Assembly: GCF_000719135.1 (NCBI RefSeq)
Contig: NZ_JOEK01000017.1
Coordinates: 124,001 to 188,000, forward strand
From: Streptomyces avicenniae
GTDB taxonomy: Bacteria; Actinomycetota; Actinomycetes; Streptomycetales; Streptomycetaceae
Direction of reading: 5' to 3'
Length of the DNA stretch: 64,000 nucleotides
Part shown: piece by piece, positions 42,189-50,134 of the stretch
How positions within the stretch are numbered: the stretch's first letter is position 1
How the letters are laid out: each line of letters opens with the position of its first letter
The notes under the pieces: model-generated
What the model was told of the DNA's origin: nothing
What the model saw: only the letters and a program-made list of their open reading frames with translations
Database searches by the model: none
Made by a program: the position numbers and the translations under genes

Positions 42189-42229
42189 CGGCCGGGCCGG
42201 GGCCCTGTGACGGGGCCCCGGCCCGGCCG
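42189..42229 (+). terminator. 17-bp GC terminator of the sugar operon
   Basis: Perfect 17-bp arms at 42189-42205 and 42213-42229, loop TGTGACG, no T-run. It lies 17 bases after the dehydrogenase stop and only 16 bases before the next ATG, so it may also structure the leader of the DUF6000 mRNA. Confidence 0.85.
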
Positions 42230-42244
42230 TGACAGGATCGCGCG

Positions 42245-42907
42245 ATGCCCCTCCCGCCGTCGGTGGACGGTCCTGAACCCGCCGCGCTGCGCCGCTACGT
42301 GGACGGATCGCCCGAGTTCGACTCCCCCAGGTACCTGGTCCTCCGCCACCTCGACGCGCTGCCGGACCAGGAGCTGGCCCCGTTCCTCCAGGACCTCGGC
42401 CGTGACGCGCGGCGGATCACCGACGCCGAGGTGGAGCTTCTGCTCAGGTCGCCCGACCCGGACGCCCGCACGGTCGCGGCGTGGATGATCGGGGTGGACC
42501 GCCGCGAGCGGTTCCGCGACCGGCTCGGCACGTTCCTGCGCACCGCCAAGGAGCGGGACGACGCCGGGTGGAGCCACTGCTCCGCCCTCGCCCTGCTCGG
42601 CACGCGCAAGGACGCCGCCCTGCTCCTGGCCTACCTGAAGCACTACCTCCGTCGGCCCGACCGCCGCTTCGACCAGTACCTCGCGATCGGCGCGCTGCTC
42701 CACCTCGACGGTGTCCTGGGCAGCGACCACGCGGGGCCGCTGCTGGTGCCTGGCGGGCTCTGGGAGAGCTGGGCCACCGTCCACGAGCCGGTGCCCGCAC
42801 GGACCAAGGAGCACTTCGACGGCGTCCGCGCCGCCATCGACCGGCACGCGCGCCTCGCCCCGGGGCCGCGGCCGTCAGGCAACGACCCGCGCCCGGTCAG
42901 GCCCTGA
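42245..42907 (+). CDS. DUF6000 family protein
   Basis: 220 residues. Helical, HEAT-like: L-L-L-R-S-P-D-P-D-A-R-T-V-A-A-W-M-I-G-V-D-R-R near 65-88 and a second repeat H-C-S-A-L-A-L-L-G-T-R-K-D-A near 117, then Y-L-A-I-G-A-L-L-H-L-D. This matches Streptomyces DUF6000 proteins of unknown function. The last 11 bases overlap the convergent GT87/PAP2 gene. Confidence 0.75.
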   Translation: MPLPPSVDGPEPAALRRYVDGSPEFDSPRYLVLRHLDALPDQELAPFLQDLGRDARRITDAEVELLLRSPDPDARTVAAWMIGVDRRERFRDRLGTFLRTAKERDDAGWSHCSALALLGTRKDAALLLAYLKHYLRRPDRRFDQYLAIGALLHLDGVLGSDHAGPLLVPGGLWESWATVHEPVPARTKEHFDGVRAAIDRHARLAPGPRPSGNDPRPVRP

Positions 42908-44813
42908 CGGGAAGCCGGTCCGCGCGGTCAGGCGGCTCCCCCACCTCGGCCGCCGCCGCGCGCGCCGTCAGGGCGCGGTCGATGGCGTGCGACGCGGCGA
43001 AGCCGAGGACGACGACGAGGACGCCACCGGCCGCGTCCAGCAGGTAGTGGTTCGCCGTGCCGACGATGACGACGGTCGTCGCCACCGGGTAGAGGAACCC
43101 GGCGACGCGCAGCCAGGCGTACGGCGCGGCCCGCCACAGGACGAGCGCGCACCACAGCGACCAGCCGACGTGCAGCGACGGCATGGCGGCGTACGGGTTC
43201 GTGACGCCGGTGAGCGCGCCGAAGCGCGGGTCGTCCAGGTCCTGCGGGCCGTTGGCCGTGTCGATGTAGCCGAGCCCCGGCATGAGGCGGGGCGGCGCCA
43301 GCGGGTAGAGCCAGAACCCGGCGAGGCCGAAGAGCGTCGTGAACGCGAGGGCGCGCCTGGCCCGGCGGTACGTGCCGGGGTGGCGGACGAGCAGCCAGCC
43401 GAGGATCGTCAGCGGGACGGCGAAGTGGAAGGTCGCGTAGTACATGTCCATGGCGTCCGCGAGCCAGGGCGTGTCGGCGACGAAGTGGTTGATGCCGTGT
43501 TCGATGTCGATGCGCAGGAAGCGTTCGATGTCGAGGATCTGGTGGCCGTGCGCCTCGACGGTCTCGCGGTCGCCGCGCACGTAGCCGCGTACGTAGGAGT
43601 AGGCCCAGTACCCGACGCGGATGAGGGCCAGCTCCAGCAGCAGGTTGGGACGGGAGGCGAGGCCCGCGCGTACCGGCCGGGACCACAGCGCGGAGTCGCG
43701 GGTCAGGAAGCGCAGCACGCACGCGGCGAGCAGGGCGCACAGCAGCGGGACGTTGTCGCCTATGACGGCGAGCGAGTCGATCTTGGGCAGCAGCGCGTCC
43801 CCCGGCACGACGAGCGCCAGGACGACGAACACGGGCCACATGGGGCGGTCGGCGGTGCGGCGGCCGACGCGTCCGGCCAGGGCGAGCGCCAGCCACAGCT
43901 GGAGCTGCTGCGGGGCGGCCGGGGTGGCGGCCAGCGCGGCGCAGCCGACGAGGGCTGCGGCCAGCAGGGGCTGGCCGTCCGTGGCGTACCGGGCGGCGCG
44001 GCGCAGGGCGAGGGCGCAGACGGCGGCGGCGAGCGCCGTGAACAGGACGATCTCGCCCGGGCCGCTGAGGCCGAGGCGGAGCAGGGCGCCGTGGAGGGAC
44101 TGGTTGGCGGGGTCGTCCGGAGCCGGTTCAAGTCCGGCTCCGGCGAGGTGGTGCAGCCAGAACGTGGACGAGTCGCCTGGCAGCACGGCCCAGGCGGCGG
44201 CGGTGACGGCGGCGAACGTCCCGGCGGTGACGACGGCCGCGTTGCGGCGGCCCGTCAGCAGGAGGAGCGGTGCGAACAGCAGCAGCGCGGGCTGGAGGGC
44301 GGCGGCGACGCCGATCAGCGCGGCGCCGTACGGGCGGCGTGCGGCGAGCAGCCATCCGGCGAGGGCCAGCGGGACGGCGACGATGTCGAGCCGGGCGGCC
44401 GTGACGGTCTCGCGCACGGGGATGGCGACGACGAGCAGGGCGAACGCGGCGGGCAGGGCCCAGGCGCGCTGCGTGGACGGGAGCGCCCGGACCGCGATCG
44501 CGGCCAGCGCGGCGGCGACCAGCAGGACGAGGCACGCCCACGCGACCCCGGCGTCACCTGCCACGGCGGCGAAGGGGCGCAGCAGCAGCGCGGCGGCCGG
44601 TGTGCCGCTGAAGCCGCCCGCGCCGTGGAGCGGCAGCTCCGGGTCGTCTAGCCAGGCGGGGCGGCCGGTGAGCCGTTCGGCGGCGGGCAGTCCTTGAACC
44701 GTGAGGAGACGGTGCACGACGGCGGCTGCGGCCAGCAGCCACAGGCCGCACAGGACGGCGGGGCGGACGCGGGAGACGTGCTCCGTCGTCCGTACGTTCT
44801 CGCTGTCCGCCAC
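42897..44813 (-). CDS. Fused GT87 mannosyltransferase-like and PAP2 membrane protein
   Basis: 638 residues from a GTG at 44813. The N-terminal half (about 1-360) has roughly nine membrane segments in GT87 fashion (A-A-L-Q-P-A-L-L-L-F-A-P-L). The C-terminal part (about 385-620) is a PAP2/Aur1-type phosphatase with M-P-S-L-H-V-G-W-S near 545 and G-T-A-N-H-Y-L-L-D near 590, the catalytic histidines. This joint form is known in actinobacteria; a role in building phosphoinositol or polyprenol-linked mannolipids is plausible but inferred. Confidence 0.85.
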   Translation of the reverse strand: MADSENVRTTEHVSRVRPAVLCGLWLLAAAAVVHRLLTVQGLPAAERLTGRPAWLDDPELPLHGAGGFSGTPAAALLLRPFAAVAGDAGVAWACLVLLVAAALAAIAVRALPSTQRAWALPAAFALLVVAIPVRETVTAARLDIVAVPLALAGWLLAARRPYGAALIGVAAALQPALLLFAPLLLLTGRRNAAVVTAGTFAAVTAAAWAVLPGDSSTFWLHHLAGAGLEPAPDDPANQSLHGALLRLGLSGPGEIVLFTALAAAVCALALRRAARYATDGQPLLAAALVGCAALAATPAAPQQLQLWLALALAGRVGRRTADRPMWPVFVVLALVVPGDALLPKIDSLAVIGDNVPLLCALLAACVLRFLTRDSALWSRPVRAGLASRPNLLLELALIRVGYWAYSYVRGYVRGDRETVEAHGHQILDIERFLRIDIEHGINHFVADTPWLADAMDMYYATFHFAVPLTILGWLLVRHPGTYRRARRALAFTTLFGLAGFWLYPLAPPRLMPGLGYIDTANGPQDLDDPRFGALTGVTNPYAAMPSLHVGWSLWCALVLWRAAPYAWLRVAGFLYPVATTVVIVGTANHYLLDAAGGVLVVVLGFAASHAIDRALTARAAAAEVGEPPDRADRLPVRA

Positions 44814-44896
44814 CCGTACGCCTTCTGAATTCTGTGTGCCGCCCGCTGTCGGCGTGATGAACGGCCGACATCCCGAAAATGTACCTGGCGGTCGGT

Positions 44897-44927
44897 GGCG
44901 GCGCGCGGGGTGGGGGCGCGCGCCGCC
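44897..44927 (-). terminator. GC hairpin after aldo/keto reductase gene
   Basis: GGCGGCGCGCG (44897-44907) / CGCGCGCCGCC (44917-44927), 11 bp, 9-base loop. Located 32 bp beyond the 3' end of the minus-strand AKR gene. Confidence 0.65.
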
Positions 44928-44958
44928 GAACGGCCTGTCGCGGGAAGGCGGCGGACCG

Positions 44959-45936
44959 TCAGAAACCCTCGGGGAGGCGCGGGACGTAGGGCGCGGCGAG
45001 GCGGGCGACCTCGTCGTCGGTCAGGTCCAGATCGACGGCGGCGACAGCCTCCGACAGGTGGTGGTCGCCGGTGACGCCGACGATGGGCGCGGTGACGGGC
45101 TCCCGGTGCAGCAGCCAGGCGAGCGCGACCTGCGCGCGGGACACGCCGCGCTCGGCCGCGACGGCGCCGACCACGTCGATCACCTCGCGGTCGGACTCCA
45201 CGGCCTGCCGGTAGAGGCGGGAGCCGAACGCGTCGGACGCGCTGCGCCGGGTCGCCGTCTCGGGTTCGCGGGCGAGCCTGCCGCGCGCGAGGGGGCTCCA
45301 GGGGAGGACGCCGACGCCCTGGTCGAGGCAGTACGGCAGCATCTCGCGCTCCTCCTCGCGCATGAGGAGGTTGTACTGGTTCTGCATCGAGACGAAGCGC
45401 GTCCAGCCGTTCAGGTCGGCGGCGTGCTGGGCGAGGGCGAACTGCCAGGTCCACATGGACGAGGCGCCGAGGTAGCGGACCTTGCCCGCGCGCACGAGGT
45501 CGTGCAGCGCCTCCATCGTCTCCTCGACGGGGACCTCGGGGTCGTAGCGGTGGATCTGGTAGAGGTCGATGTGGTCGGTGCCGAGGCGGCGGAGGCTGGC
45601 GTCGGCCTGGGCGTGGATGGCGGCGCGGGACAGGCCGCTCTCCTTGGGGCCCTCACCCATCCGGCCGTACACCTTGGTCGCGATGATGACCTCGTCGCGC
45701 TTGGCGAACTCCCCCAGGAGCGCGCCGGTGAGGACCTCGCTGTCGCCGAGGGAGTAGCTGTTCGCGGTGTCGAAGGTGGTGATCCCGGCCTCGATCGCGG
45801 CGCGAACCAGGGGGCGTGCCTCGTCCTTGCCGAGCGACCAGCTGTGGGTGCCGCGCCCCGGGTCGCCGAAGCTCATGCAGCCGAGGACGATCCGCGAGAC
45901 CCGCAGTCCCGAGCCGCCCAGGCGTGTGTACTCCAT
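44959..45936 (-). CDS. Aldo/keto reductase (YakC/AKR11-like)
   Basis: 325 residues, GGGGAAGG upstream. AKR residues: D-T-A-N-S-Y-S (Asp, Tyr), I-A-T-K-V (Lys), Y-Q-I-H-R-Y-D (His). The stretch G-C-M-S-F-G-D-P and L-L-M-R-E-E-E-R-E-M-L place it with YhdN/AKR-type reductases. NADPH-dependent carbonyl reduction; substrate unknown. Divergent from neither neighbour: the quinone reductase lies upstream on the same strand, 77 bp away. Confidence 0.92.
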   Translation of the reverse strand: MEYTRLGGSGLRVSRIVLGCMSFGDPGRGTHSWSLGKDEARPLVRAAIEAGITTFDTANSYSLGDSEVLTGALLGEFAKRDEVIIATKVYGRMGEGPKESGLSRAAIHAQADASLRRLGTDHIDLYQIHRYDPEVPVEETMEALHDLVRAGKVRYLGASSMWTWQFALAQHAADLNGWTRFVSMQNQYNLLMREEEREMLPYCLDQGVGVLPWSPLARGRLAREPETATRRSASDAFGSRLYRQAVESDREVIDVVGAVAAERGVSRAQVALAWLLHREPVTAPIVGVTGDHHLSEAVAAVDLDLTDDEVARLAAPYVPRLPEGF

Positions 45937-46013
45937 CGGTGCCTTCCCCTCGTCGTCGTCCGTCCGTCCCCGCAGTCTGCCCCGGCGAGGGCGCGTGAGG
46001 ACGGCGGGGCCCG

Positions 46014-46934
46014 TCAGGGGACGAGGACGATCTTGCCCAGCGTGTGGCCGCCCTCCAGGTCGCGGTAGGCGTCCTTGACCTCTTCCAGCTGGTAGGCGCG
46101 GGCGACGGGCAGCTCAAGCTCCCCGTCGTGCAGGAGCGCGGCGAGCCGGGCGAGGACGTCGGCGCGCGCCCCGACGGCGTTGCCGTCCGTCTTCACGCCG
46201 TACTGCCCGGCGGCGTCGAAGTCGATGATCGTGTTGATCCGGTCGGGGGAGACACCCAGCTCGACGGCGAGGCGGACGTAGCCGTCGCCGTGGGTGTCGA
46301 TGAACGCGTCGGGCGCGCGGCCCGCGACGGCCCGCAGGCGGTCGGCGACGCCCACGCCGTGCGCGACCGGGACGATGCCGTGCTCGGCGAGCCAGTCGTG
46401 GTGCGCCGGGCCCGCCAGGCCGAGGACGGTGGCGCCCGCGTTCCTGGCCAGCTGCGACGCGACCGTGCCGACGCCACCGGCCGCGCCCGCGACCACGACG
46501 GTGTCGCCCATGGCCACGCCGACCGCCTCCACGCAGGCCCAGGCCGTGCTGCCGACGACGGCGAGGCCGCCCGCGACCTCCCAGGACACGCCGCTGGGCC
46601 GGGGCGTGAGGTTCGCCGCCTCCACGACGACGTACTCGGCCTGGCTCGCCCGCGCGTCGGTGAAGCCGATGACCTCGTCGCCCGGCGCGAAGTCCGTCAC
46701 GTCGGGGCCCGTGCCGGTGACGACCCCGGCCAGGTCGCTGCCCTGGCCGGAGGGGAAGGACGCGGGCCACTGCGCGTCGAGGAGCCCCTTGCGGATGCTC
46801 GCCTCGCCCGGGTTGATCCCGGCGGCCTTCACCTCGACGAGGACCTGGCCGGGGCCCGGTTCGGGGCGCGGCACGTCCACGACCCGCAGGACGTCGATGT
46901 CGCCGTACTCGTCGAACCTCACTGCGCGCGGCAT
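46014..46934 (-). CDS. NADPH:quinone reductase-like MDR protein
   Basis: 306 residues, AGAGGAG upstream. N-terminal A-V-R-F-D-E-Y-G; P-G-P-G-Q-V-L-V-E-V-K-A-A-G-I-N-P-G-E; V-V-A-G-A-A-G-G-V-G-T-V; C-terminal H-T-L-G-K-I-V-L-V-P. No zinc ligands. Likely reduces quinones or enones with NADPH. Separate from the similar protein at 4640, with which it shares family but different neighbours. Confidence 0.9.
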   Translation of the reverse strand: MPRAVRFDEYGDIDVLRVVDVPRPEPGPGQVLVEVKAAGINPGEASIRKGLLDAQWPASFPSGQGSDLAGVVTGTGPDVTDFAPGDEVIGFTDARASQAEYVVVEAANLTPRPSGVSWEVAGGLAVVGSTAWACVEAVGVAMGDTVVVAGAAGGVGTVASQLARNAGATVLGLAGPAHHDWLAEHGIVPVAHGVGVADRLRAVAGRAPDAFIDTHGDGYVRLAVELGVSPDRINTIIDFDAAGQYGVKTDGNAVGARADVLARLAALLHDGELELPVARAYQLEEVKDAYRDLEGGHTLGKIVLVP

Positions 46935-47008
46935 GCCGGCTCCTCTCGCGGGCTCCCTGGACGGGCTCCCCCGCCGCTCGTCGGGCAGGACTCAGCGCCT
47001 CCCGCCCA

Positions 47009-47680
47009 CTATGAGCCCTGCGGGCGGGGCCCACCACCGGGCGGGTGACGGACGGCGAACACGGCGAGGTGGACGCGGGTGGCGCTGCCGGTCTTGCGCA
47101 TCAGGCTCGCGACGTGCGTCTTCACCGTCGTCACGCCGATGTGGACGCGGGCGGCGATCTCCGCGTTGGACATCCCGCGGCCGACGTGCGCCAGGATCTC
47201 CCGCTCGCGCGCGGTCAGTTCTGGCACGGGGTCGCAGGGGCCGGTGGCGCGGCCCTGCCAGGCGCGCGTCGCGTGCCCGACGAGGCGGCGCAGCACGGCG
47301 GGGCTGAACGGGGTGCCGCCGTTCGCGGCCTGCCGTATCGCGTCGGTCAGCTCGGCCGGGGCGGCGTCCTTGGCGAGGAAGCCGCAGGCTCCTGCGGCGA
47401 GCGCGGGGTAGAGGTGGTCGTCGTCGTCGAAGGTCGTGAGGACGACGACGCGGGTGGCGGGGCGTGCCTCGGTGATGCGGCGGGTGGCGGTGGTGCCGTC
47501 CATGCCCGGCATGCGCAGGTCCATGAGGACGACGTCGGGGCGCTCCGCCTCGGCGAGGCGGACGGCCTCGGCGCCGCCCGCGGCCTCGCCGACGATGCGG
47601 ATGTCGGGGGTGGACTCGCAGAGCATGCGGAGCCCGGCGCGGACCAGCCGCTGGTCATCGACGAGGAGGGTGCGGATCAT
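47009..47680 (-). CDS. NarL/LuxR response regulator
   Basis: 223 residues from the ATG at 47680, ATGA overlap with the kinase gene. Receiver: D-D-Q near the start, phosphoacceptor Asp in V-L-M-D-L-R-M-P-G-M-D-G at about 54, Thr in V-L-T-T-F, Lys in L-A-K-D-A. LuxR-type HTH at 155-210: L-T-A-R-E-R-E-I-L-A-H-V-G-R-G-M-S-N-A-E-I. It should act as a DNA-binding output of the adjacent DesK-type kinase. Target genes not visible. Confidence 0.95.
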   Translation of the reverse strand: MIRTLLVDDQRLVRAGLRMLCESTPDIRIVGEAAGGAEAVRLAEAERPDVVLMDLRMPGMDGTTATRRITEARPATRVVVLTTFDDDDHLYPALAAGACGFLAKDAAPAELTDAIRQAANGGTPFSPAVLRRLVGHATRAWQGRATGPCDPVPELTAREREILAHVGRGMSNAEIAARVHIGVTTVKTHVASLMRKTGSATRVHLAVFAVRHPPGGGPRPQGS

Positions 47681-48948
47681 GGCGTCTCCCGGGGGACCCT
47701 CGGTGCGGGGAACTCGGCGCGCAGCCGCCAGCCGGGCCCGTGCGGCGCGGGGCCCGCGACGAGCGTGCCGCCGAAGAGCGCGACGCGCTCGCGCAGGCCG
47801 ACGAGGCCGAAGCCGCTGCCGGGGGTGCGCAGCGCCAGGTGGGCGGACGGCGGCCTGCCTGGGCCCTCGTCCGACACCTCGACGCGGACGGTGCGCGCGA
47901 CGCGCTCGGCGCGGGTGTCGTGGCAGGACGGGGCGGCGGCGGGCTCGGCCTCGGGCTCGGCGAGGGTGACGGACACACGGGTGCGGGTGCCCGCTCCCGC
48001 GTGCTTGGCCACATTGGTCAGGCCCTCCTGGACGACGCGCAGGACGGCGAGGCCCCGGACGGCGTCGAGCGTGTCGAGTCCGGGGTCGATCCGGGGTTCG
48101 ACCCGGAGACCGGCCTGCGTGGAGCGCTCGACGACGGCGGTGACGGCGGCGGGCAGTTCGGCGGGGGCGACGAGCAGCGAGCCCGCGCGGCCCGTGTCCT
48201 GCAACGCGGCGGGATCCCGTAACACGGCGACCATCCGGCGCAGGTCGGCGAGCGTCGCGGTGGCGGCGGCGTGGACGTCGTCCAGCACCTCGCGGACGGG
48301 TGGGGCGAGGCCGGGCAGCACCTCGCGGGCGACGCCGACGCGCAGCGCCATGGAGGCGACGTGGTGCGCGACGAGGTCGTGGAGTTCGCGGGCCAGCTCG
48401 GTGCGTTCGGCGAGGCGGGCGCCCTCGGCGGCCAGTTCGCGGCGCTCCTCCGCCTCGCGGGCGCGGGCGCGGGCCTGGGCGAGGGCGTCGCGGGAGGAGC
48501 GCAGGTAGGCGCCGAGGAGGAGGGGCGCGCCGACGACGCACAGGACGCGGTAGCCGACGGCGAGGACGCCGCCGACCGTCTCGTGCTGGTCGAGGATGAC
48601 GACGTAGGCGAAGGAGACGGCGACCATCCCCAGCAGCGCGGTGCGGTAGGGGCGGCGGACGGCCAGCTCGAACAGGGCGACGCTGGCGAGCACCTTGGCG
48701 ACGACGGGGGTGGAGTCGGTGACGCCGTGGGCGACGACGATCAGGGCGGACTCGGCGACGGTCACGGCCAGGGGCCAGCTGCCGCCGCCGAGGAACAGCG
48801 CGGCGGCGGCGAGGGTCACGGTCCAGTCGCCGGGTGTCACGGGGGTCCGCTGCATGAAGAGCAGGTAGCCGGGTCCGATCACCAGCACCGCCAGCCGCGC
48901 GGGCCCGAACCGCTCGCCCACCGCACGTCCCACCCACGTCAACAGCAC
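47677..48948 (-). CDS. DesK/NarL-type sensor histidine kinase
   Basis: 423 residues from a GTG at 48948. About four to five membrane helices in residues 15-150, a coiled segment, then the HisKA_3 box E-L-A-R-E-L-H-D-L-V-A-H-H at about 187 (phosphorylated His) and a HATPase_c end (V-V-Q-E-G-L-T-N-V-A-K-H-A, G-F-G-L-V-G-L-R-E-R). No extracytoplasmic sensor domain, so it probably senses the membrane or an intramembrane ligand. Operon with the response regulator. The antibiotic exporter-like genes further right are not adjacent. Confidence 0.93.
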   Translation of the reverse strand: MLLTWVGRAVGERFGPARLAVLVIGPGYLLFMQRTPVTPGDWTVTLAAAALFLGGGSWPLAVTVAESALIVVAHGVTDSTPVVAKVLASVALFELAVRRPYRTALLGMVAVSFAYVVILDQHETVGGVLAVGYRVLCVVGAPLLLGAYLRSSRDALAQARARAREAEERRELAAEGARLAERTELARELHDLVAHHVASMALRVGVAREVLPGLAPPVREVLDDVHAAATATLADLRRMVAVLRDPAALQDTGRAGSLLVAPAELPAAVTAVVERSTQAGLRVEPRIDPGLDTLDAVRGLAVLRVVQEGLTNVAKHAGAGTRTRVSVTLAEPEAEPAAAPSCHDTRAERVARTVRVEVSDEGPGRPPSAHLALRTPGSGFGLVGLRERVALFGGTLVAGPAPHGPGWRLRAEFPAPRVPRETP

Positions 48949-49465
48949 GGCCCGACAGTATCCCGGCCGGGTGGCAAGCCCACCGGTCAGGCGGCCGTCC
49001 GGTCGGCGGCCGGGGCGTCGTGACGCGGGACGCCGACCGGCAACTCGACTGCTTCATCTCGTAGTTGGGCGCGCGTCACGCTGCCCGCCCGATAGGGATG
49101 AACTGGGCACGCACCCGCCCCGGACCACTCCCCCGGCCACGTGCGGACGTCCGGCGGCGCGCCTCTCCCCGGCACTCCCCCGGCGTCACGGCGTCACGGC
49201 GTCACGGACCCGGCCGGTGACGCCTCGGCGTGGCGACTCTCACAGTCGGGGAACGGCCGTCCGCCGGGCGGCTCCGGCCGTGCGGGCACGGGCGGAGCCC
49301 CGGCCGCATTAGCACACTCTGACGCGCGGTCACATACCTCTCAAGGCTGAACCGCCTCCTCCTTGAGGCCGGAGGCTCCGGCTCCACTGGGGATGCCGCG
49401 CGACCACTCGCTCGCCGATCGTGATCAACCGTGATCACCGCAGGGCGACAGGCAGGGAGCTGACC
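48949..49465. other. Intergenic region with 8-bp tandem repeat
   Basis: 517 bp between the divergent kinase and methyltransferase genes. Three direct copies of GGCGTCAC lie head to tail at 49182-49205, possibly binding sites. No ORF with family resemblance was found; the open frames here are random high-GC frames. A GGGAG precedes the methyltransferase ATG at 49466. Confidence 0.5.
49182..49205. repeat. Three tandem GGCGTCAC units
   Basis: Three exact 8-bp copies without gaps (49182-49189, 49190-49197, 49198-49205), about 260 bp upstream of the methyltransferase start. Too short to call a regulatory site with confidence. Confidence 0.75.
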
Positions 49466-50134
49466 ATGGTGGAGCGCACGGGACACGCGCTGTTCGTCCG
49501 CGAGTTCTTCCGGCATCCGGTCAGGACGGCCTCGCTGGTCCCCAGCTCCCCCGCGCTCGCCGAGCGCATGGCCGACGTCGTGCCCGCGACCGGCCACCCG
49601 GTGGTCGTCGAACTCGGCCCGGGCACCGGCGCGTTCACCCACGCCTTGCAGGAGCGGCTGGGCGGCAGGGGCCGCCATGTCGCCATCGACCTGAACCCGC
49701 GCATGACCGGCCACCTGGCACGGCGCTTCCCCGGCGTCGAGGTGGTGGAGGACAGCGCGGACGCCCTGCCGCGCATCCTCGCCGAACGGGGCACGGGCCC
49801 CGCCGACCTCGTCGTCAGCGGGCTGCCGTTCACCGTCTTCGAGACCGGGGAACGGCCGCTGGTGGAGACCATCGCCTCGGTGCTGGCCCCCGACGGCGCC
49901 TACACGCAGTTCAGCTACTCCTGGACGCGCTGGGCCGCTCCCGCGCGCCGCCAGCGGGCCCGCGTCCGCGCCTCGTTCGCCCATGTGGAGACGGGCCGGA
50001 CCGTCTGGCGGAACTTCCCGCCCGCCTTCGTCTACGTCGCGAGCGGCCCCCGTTCCTCGGCGGAGGTGACGGCCGCCGCGCCGACCTCGACCTCGGCCCC
50101 CGCACCGGCCGCCGCGGGCGTGCTCCCGCTCTGA
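49466..50134 (+). CDS. PmtA-like phospholipid N-methyltransferase family protein
   Basis: 222 residues from the ATG at 49466 (GGGAG). N-terminal F-V-R-E-F-F-R-H-P-V-R-T-A-S-L-V-P-S-S-P is the signature of the PmtA/rRNA-adenine-like group. SAM motif V-E-L-G-P-G-T-G-A-F near 53, then V-V-S-G-L-P-F near 120. Members methylate phosphatidylethanolamine, but Streptomyces substrates are unproven. The Ala/Pro/Ser-rich C-terminus overlaps the convergent MFS gene by about 100 bases. Confidence 0.85.
   Translation: MVERTGHALFVREFFRHPVRTASLVPSSPALAERMADVVPATGHPVVVELGPGTGAFTHALQERLGGRGRHVAIDLNPRMTGHLARRFPGVEVVEDSADALPRILAERGTGPADLVVSGLPFTVFETGERPLVETIASVLAPDGAYTQFSYSWTRWAAPARRQRARVRASFAHVETGRTVWRNFPPAFVYVASGPRSSAEVTAAAPTSTSAPAPAAAGVLPL

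Noticed and set aside
42711..44651. 646-residue plus-strand frame over the GT87/PAP2 gene
   Set aside because: Low-complexity Arg/Glu/Asp shadow. The minus strand has membrane helices and PAP2 motifs.
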